Positions 60,478-64,000 of a stretch of DNA of 64,000 nt are shown piece by piece. Made by a program: the position numbers and the translations under genes. This DNA is from Spongiactinospora rosea (lineage in GTDB: Bacteria > Actinomycetota > Actinomycetes > Streptosporangiales > Streptosporangiaceae). Numbering within the stretch: the first letter of the stretch is position 1; each line of letters opens with the position of its first letter. The notes beneath the pieces are model-generated. The model saw only the letters and a program-made list of their open reading frames with translations, searched no databases and was not told where the DNA came from. Where the stretch lies: contig NZ_QMEY01000013.1 in assembly GCF_003315795.1 (NCBI RefSeq), positions 185,331 to 249,330 on the forward strand, written 5' to 3'.

Positions 60478-61446
60478 TCAGACGAACAGCAACGATTTGC
60501 CGAGCGTGGTCCGTTCGGCGAGTGAGCGGTGGGCGTCCGCGGCGCGTTCGAGGGGGTAGGTCGCCCCGATCACCGGGGTGATCCGGCCTTCCGCGGCCAG
60601 TGCCACGGCCCGCGTCAGGTTGTCGCGGGCCACGTCCGGCGGCGGCGGTCCGTCCGCCAGCGCGTTGACCGCACGGACCTGCCGGCGTTCGGCGGCCTGC
60701 GGGTCGATCTCGACCAATCCGCCGTTCGACGTCCCGTAGGTGACGAACCTGCCGCCCTTGGCCACCGTGCCGAACGTCACCTCCCCGAGTGCGCCGCCCG
60801 CCCCGTCGAAGGCCAGATCGACGCCCTCGCCGCCGGCCGCCTCGCGTACGCGCTCGTCCCAGCCCGCCACGGAGTAGTCCACCGCGACCTCCGCGCCCAG
60901 CTCACGGGCCAGCTTCAGCTTGCGCTCACCGCGCGCCGCCGCGATCACCCGGGCCCCGGCGTCGCGGGCGAGCTGCACCAGCAGTGACCCCGCGCCGCCC
61001 GTCGCGGCGGTCACCAGCACCTGCTGCCCCTTGGCGATCTCGCCCTTCCCGGCGAGCATGAGCGCCGTGGCACCGTCGTGCAGTACGGCGGCGGCCTGCG
61101 GGAACGCCAGCCCCTCCGGAATCTCCACCACCCCCTCGGTGGAGGCGGCGATCCGCTCGGCGTAACCGCCCTGGCCCCTGGCCACGACGCGCTTGCCGAC
61201 CCAGCCCGGGTCCACCCCCGCGCCCACCGCGACCACCCGCCCCGCGCCACCGCCGCCCGGGATGTACGGGGGCCGCACCGGGAACACCTCCCCGCCCCAG
61301 CCCTGCCGCAGCAGCGTGTCGAGGTAGATGACGTCGGCCACGACCAGCTCCACCACGACCTCCCCGGGCCCGGCCACCGGCTCCGGCACCTCCGCCGGTA
61401 CCAGGACCTCCGGCCCCCCGAACTCCCGCACCTGAACCGCGCGCAT
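60478..61446 (-). CDS. Zinc-less quinone oxidoreductase (MDR family)
   Basis: A 322-aa NADPH:quinone reductase-like protein. The GroES-like N-terminus has IPGGGGAGRVVAVG, and the NADPH-binding domain has VLVTAATGGAGSLLVQLA near 145 with YGTSNGG later; there is no structural-zinc cysteine lobe. Start ATG 61446 after AAGGGGAAGGG. An almost perfect SoxR box with a matching -35 sits 48-67 nt upstream. Related reductases belong to the Streptomyces SoxR regulon, which answers redox-cycling compounds. Confidence 0.93.
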   Translation of the reverse strand: MRAVQVREFGGPEVLVPAEVPEPVAGPGEVVVELVVADVIYLDTLLRQGWGGEVFPVRPPYIPGGGGAGRVVAVGAGVDPGWVGKRVVARGQGGYAERIAASTEGVVEIPEGLAFPQAAAVLHDGATALMLAGKGEIAKGQQVLVTAATGGAGSLLVQLARDAGARVIAAARGERKLKLARELGAEVAVDYSVAGWDERVREAAGGEGVDLAFDGAGGALGEVTFGTVAKGGRFVTYGTSNGGLVEIDPQAAERRQVRAVNALADGPPPPDVARDNLTRAVALAAEGRITPVIGATYPLERAADAHRSLAERTTLGKSLLFV

Positions 61447-61493
61447 CTCGATCGTCCCTTCCCCTTGGAATCTGGTGACACGGCCAGCGTGCT

Positions 61494-61513
61494 ACCTCAA
61501 GCAAACTTGAGGT
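61494..61513. promoter_or_regulatory. SoxR box in the quinone oxidoreductase promoter
   Basis: ACCTCAAG-CAAA-CTTGAGGT is a perfect 8-4-8 palindrome. The E. coli soxS operator is CCTCAAGTTAACTTGAGG, differing only in the centre. On the minus strand the -35 TTGACC overlaps it exactly as in soxS, giving a 19-nt spacer to a weak -10 (CACGCT), the geometry of MerR-family activation. No soxR gene lies in the window. Confidence 0.85.
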
Positions 61514-61794
61514 CAACCGGGCGGTGGGCACGAAGGCGGATCAGGACTCCCCGGTCCGCAAAACCCGCGAATGAAGTAAAGAGCAGAAACGCGACGGCGG
61601 GGCGGGCCGTGAAATATGGTCTCATTACACAGCTCAGGGGCGCCATCCCTCAAAAGAATGGCGCACCGGCCGAACGCCCCCAGGGCCGCCCGACCGCCTC
61701 CAAAACGGTCCCGGCCGCGGCTCTGGGAGGCGTTCGGGATTCATTCTGGATTCGGCGGCGGTGGATTCACGGATTTCATATCCGGCCCACCGTG

Positions 61795-62379
61795 TCAGGA
61801 CCGGCGCGGCCCCTCGTGCACATGTGCGCGCGCCCCTTGCAGCCCGAACAGGATGAGCAGTTCCACCACGCCGCCGTCCGCGCTGCCCAGCCAGTGCGGC
61901 AGGGAGGTGTCGAACTCGGCCGCCTCACCCGCCGGCAGCGTCAGGTCCCGCTCGCCGAGCACCAGCCGCAGGCGGCCGTTGAGCACGTACAGCCACTCGA
62001 AGCCCTCATGGGTCTGCGGGGTGGGTTCGAGCGGTTCCGGCCGGGCCGGGATGATCATCTTGAACGCCTGCACACCGCCCGGCCGCCTGGACAGCGGGAT
62101 GAAGACCATCCCGAACCGCCGGATCGGCTTCAGATGGATCCGGGGGTCGCCGGTGCGCGGAGCGCCCACGAGGTCGTCCAGCGGGACGTCGTACGTGCGG
62201 GCCAGCGGCAACAGCAGCTCCAGGGTCGCCCGGCGCTGCCCGCTCTCCAGCCGGGACAGCGTGCTCTCCGACACCCCGGTCGTCGCCGCGAGGGCGGCGA
62301 GGGTGATGCCCCGGTCACGGCGCAGCGCACGCAGCCGCGGGCCCACCGCGTCGAGTACGTCCTCCGTCTCGCCGTCCAC
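61795..62379 (-). CDS. XRE-cupin transcriptional regulator
   Basis: A 194-aa regulator. The N-terminal HTH (LRALRRDRGITLAALAATTG, then ESTLSRLESGQRRATLELLL) is followed by a cupin domain (QTHEGFEWLYVLNGRLRLVL, HWLGSADGGVVEL). GTG 62379 is chosen by the HTH boundary; there is no Shine-Dalgarno and a CAAGAT -10-like box just upstream may give a leaderless start. Divergent from a methyltransferase over a CTTGCC/GGCAAG palindrome, the probable operator. The stretch 61514-61794 between it and the SoxR box shows no gene. Confidence 0.88.
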   Translation of the reverse strand: MDGETEDVLDAVGPRLRALRRDRGITLAALAATTGVSESTLSRLESGQRRATLELLLPLARTYDVPLDDLVGAPRTGDPRIHLKPIRRFGMVFIPLSRRPGGVQAFKMIIPARPEPLEPTPQTHEGFEWLYVLNGRLRLVLGERDLTLPAGEAAEFDTSLPHWLGSADGGVVELLILFGLQGARAHVHEGPRRS

Positions 62380-62387
62380 CCGGCCAT

Positions 62388-62404
62388 CTTGCCAGAACGG
62401 CAAG
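62388..62404. promoter_or_regulatory. 6-5-6 palindrome at the XRE-cupin promoter
   Basis: CTTGCC-AGAAC-GGCAAG is perfect in its arms and lies 9-25 nt upstream of the regulator start, overlapping its presumed -10. It fits an autoregulatory XRE site that could also affect the methyltransferase operon beginning at 62467. Confidence 0.5.
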
Positions 62405-62466
62405 AATCCGTGCCAGATCGGGCGCCGACGGTGAGACTGAGCGCATCCCCGAGTGAAGGAGAGCTG

Positions 62467-63093
62467 ATGAGCAGCACCGATGCGGTCACGTTCTGGGACG
62501 GCGTCTACGCGGCCCGCCCGCCCGCCACCGCCCCGCGGCCCAACGTCCGCCTCACCGAGATGGTCACGGACCTGCCGCCCGGCGACGTACTGGACCTGGG
62601 CTGCGGCGACGGCGGCGACGCGCTGTGGCTCGCCCGCCAGGGGTGGCGGGTCACCACCACGGACATCTCGGCGGTGGCGCTCGAACGGCTCACCGCCCTG
62701 GCCCAGGCGGGCGGCCTGGGCGATCGGATCGCCGCCGAACGGCACGACCTGCGCGACTCGTTCCCGGAGGGTGAGTTCGACCTGGTCAGCGCCCACTACC
62801 TGCACACGCCGTTCGATCTGGACCGGACGGCCGTCCTGCGCACGGCCGCGCACGCGCTGCGCCCGGGCGGGCTGCTGCTGGTCGTCGACCACGGCTCGAC
62901 CTCCCCATGGTCGTGGGTCCAGGATCCGGACATCCGGTACCCGAGCCCGCAGGAGATCGCCGCGGACATCGACCTGGACCCGGTGGCCTGGACGGTCGAG
63001 CGCTCCGACACGCCGCACCGGATCGCGACGGGCCCGAACGGGCAGACCGCCGAGGTCATCGACCACATCCTCCTCATCCGCCGCACCGCCTGA
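62467..63093 (+). CDS. Class I SAM-dependent methyltransferase
   Basis: A 208-aa Rossmann methyltransferase. Motif I VLDLGCGDGGDALWLA is near 41, acidic VTTTDISAVALERL near 63, and motif IV region DLVSAHYLHTPFDL near 105. ATG follows GAAGGAGA. It resembles small-molecule/thiopurine- or tellurite-resistance-type methyltransferases found beside XRE-cupin regulators. The substrate is not evident. Followed after 27 nt by a DinB-like gene. Confidence 0.9.
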   Translation: MSSTDAVTFWDGVYAARPPATAPRPNVRLTEMVTDLPPGDVLDLGCGDGGDALWLARQGWRVTTTDISAVALERLTALAQAGGLGDRIAAERHDLRDSFPEGEFDLVSAHYLHTPFDLDRTAVLRTAAHALRPGGLLLVVDHGSTSPWSWVQDPDIRYPSPQEIAADIDLDPVAWTVERSDTPHRIATGPNGQTAEVIDHILLIRRTA

Positions 63094-63120
63094 CCCGCCT
63101 CGCCCGACAAGGAGAGCACC

Positions 63121-63609
63121 ATGCCCGCCGTCTCCCGCCGCGACACCCCGCCGCCCCGGACCGGAAACAGCGAGATCGAGACCCTGCGCGGCTTCCTGGA
63201 CTACCTCCGCACCTCGATCGCCGCGAAGGTCGAGGACGCCCCCGACCCACAGGTCCGCACGTCCGCGGTGCCCTCGGGCACCAACCTGCTCGGCCTCCTC
63301 GGCCACCTGACCTTTGTCGAACGCTCGATCTTCCTGGGGGCCAAGGTCACCGACTGGCAGGCGACGTTCCAGGTCCCCGACGCGGACAGCGTGGCCGATG
63401 TCGTCGGCCGCTACCGCGAGGCGGTCGAGCACGCGAACGAAGTCCTCGATCGATGCCCCGACCCCACGGCCCCTCTCCCCCGCCCTGTTCCGGGCACCCC
63501 CGCCCCCAGCGTCCGCTGGGCACTCACCCACATGATCGAAGAAACCGGCCGCCACGCGGGCCACGCCGACATCCTCCGCGAACTGATCGACGGCACCACC
63601 GGCCGCTGA
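63121..63609 (+). CDS. DinB-superfamily (DUF664-like) protein
   Basis: A 162-aa four-helix-bundle protein. The metal-type histidines fit LLGLLGHLTFVERSIF near 60 and HMIEETGRHAGHADILRELI near 140. Some members are mycothiol- or bacillithiol-dependent transferases; others are unknown. Second gene of the methyltransferase operon with an AAGGAGAG ribosome site. May work in the same detoxification route. The following 164 nt (63610-63773) show no gene and probably hold the left end of the mobile element. Confidence 0.82.
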   Translation: MPAVSRRDTPPPRTGNSEIETLRGFLDYLRTSIAAKVEDAPDPQVRTSAVPSGTNLLGLLGHLTFVERSIFLGAKVTDWQATFQVPDADSVADVVGRYREAVEHANEVLDRCPDPTAPLPRPVPGTPAPSVRWALTHMIEETGRHAGHADILRELIDGTTGR

Positions 63610-63773
63610 TACTTGACGGTCCAGGAGATTCGCGCTCACCAACGAATCAGTTTCTACAGCAGCACAGATGGAAATCGCCTTCCTGAACGGACGCATGGCG
63701 ATCCGGACAGCAATATCCCTGACCGCGGCATCCTCACCTTCACCACCGTCGAATGACGTTTTCTCACTGAATT

Positions 63774-64000
63774 TCAGCTGATCCGGCGGTGTTCGAAATG
63801 GACGAGGACGAGGGCGGCGCGGACGAGATCGCCGATCCGGCTGGGGCTGAGTGTGGTGTGCCGGAGAGCGGTCCAGCGTTCGGTCAGGAGGGCGAAGCCG
63901 CGTTCTCCCAGGCAGCGCAGCGCGCGCTGCAGGGCGTTGCGGGTGCGGTTGCCGACGCTGAGGACGTTGCCGTCGGCGGGTTGCCTGAACGGCACGATGA
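63774..64000 (-). mobile_element. Transposase C-terminus (DDE type), runs off the right edge
   Basis: About 75 C-terminal residues of an IS5/DDE_Tnp_4-like transposase: NRTRNALQRALRCLGERGFA, then LTERWTALRHTTLSPSRIGD and ALVLVHFEHRRIS at the end. This arginine-rich tail is shared by many Streptomyces-type IS transposases. The gene enters from outside the window. No terminal inverted repeat could be fixed in 63610-63773. Whether the element is intact cannot be told. Confidence 0.75.

Overview
The window is very GC-rich, has dense coding on both strands, many GTG starts and several apparently leaderless genes. Together with actinomycete-type gene families (F420-dependent PPOX oxidoreductase, XRE-DUF5753/DUF397 pairs, a SARP/BTAD regulator, acyl-CoA carboxylase with an epsilon subunit, WXG100 protein) this points to a filamentous actinomycete. 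Streptosporangiales is a guess rather than a demonstrated assignment. The window looks chromosomal. Only the right edge carries clear mobile-element sequence (a partial transposase).

Layout. 1-4.8 kb: PEP carboxylase (partial), preceded by a strong match to the DasR operator, then an ABC exporter pair. 4.9-6.9 kb: a possible DUF6247/ParE-like toxin-antitoxin pair, small hypotheticals, an SRPBCC protein and a secreted orphan ricin-B lectin. 7.0-9.7 kb: an XRE-DUF5753/DUF397 regulator pair divergent from an RsbW-like ATPase, the two promoters sharing one sequence element, plus a second DUF397-like small protein. 9.7-15.8 kb: two paralogous NACHT NTPases with large membrane C-termini. Each is followed by convergent tetR sequence, intact in the second copy and decapitated in the first, so this is a roughly 3-kb tandem duplication. 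15.8-21.2 kb: an SDR lacking the catalytic lysine, a coupled pair of tiny cysteine-motif proteins, a SARP-type regulator, a hydrolase and a PPOX protein. 21.2-22.3 kb: a non-coding, hairpin-rich direct-repeat region.

22.3-27.2 kb: accD-accE, a NYN-domain protein and an alkylation-repair operon (Ada-AlkA fusion plus Ogt). 27.3-38.4 kb (minus strand): a Tad/Flp pilus operon (SAF/CpaB-like, CpaE-like, TadA, TadB, TadC, pilin, three TadE/TadG pseudopilins) followed by a large membrane LysM-BTAD protein and two exported proteins. 38.8-43.8 kb: an EssC-like triple-ATPase protein with a single WXG100 partner. 44.0-51.8 kb: biotin carboxylase/BCCP subunit, a membrane protein, a flavoprotein disulfide reductase, gamma-glutamylcyclotransferase, purine nucleoside phosphorylase and a phospho-sugar mutase. 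51.8-55.6 kb: a TetR regulator and two paralogous FAD monooxygenases. 55.7-60.2 kb: PH-domain protein, adenosine deaminase, an AMIN-like lipoprotein, and an MFS exporter divergent from a MarR regulator over three phased operator boxes. 60.5-64 kb: a quinone oxidoreductase behind an almost canonical SoxR box, an XRE-cupin regulator, a methyltransferase, a DinB-like protein and the transposase fragment.

How the genes work together. accD/accE and the distant biotin carboxylase should form an acyl-CoA carboxylase. PNP, phospho-sugar mutase and (further on) adenosine deaminase suit purine nucleoside salvage with disposal of the ribose phosphate. The Tad genes form an export and pilus assembly machine, and next to it sits a compact type VII-like secretion ATPase with one substrate. 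The most novel-looking material is the duplicated NACHT-membrane/tetR locus beside the XRE/DUF397/HATPase regulators, followed by the minimal EssC/WXG100 pair, the small CxxCxGxG protein and the 21.4-22.1 kb hairpin repeats.
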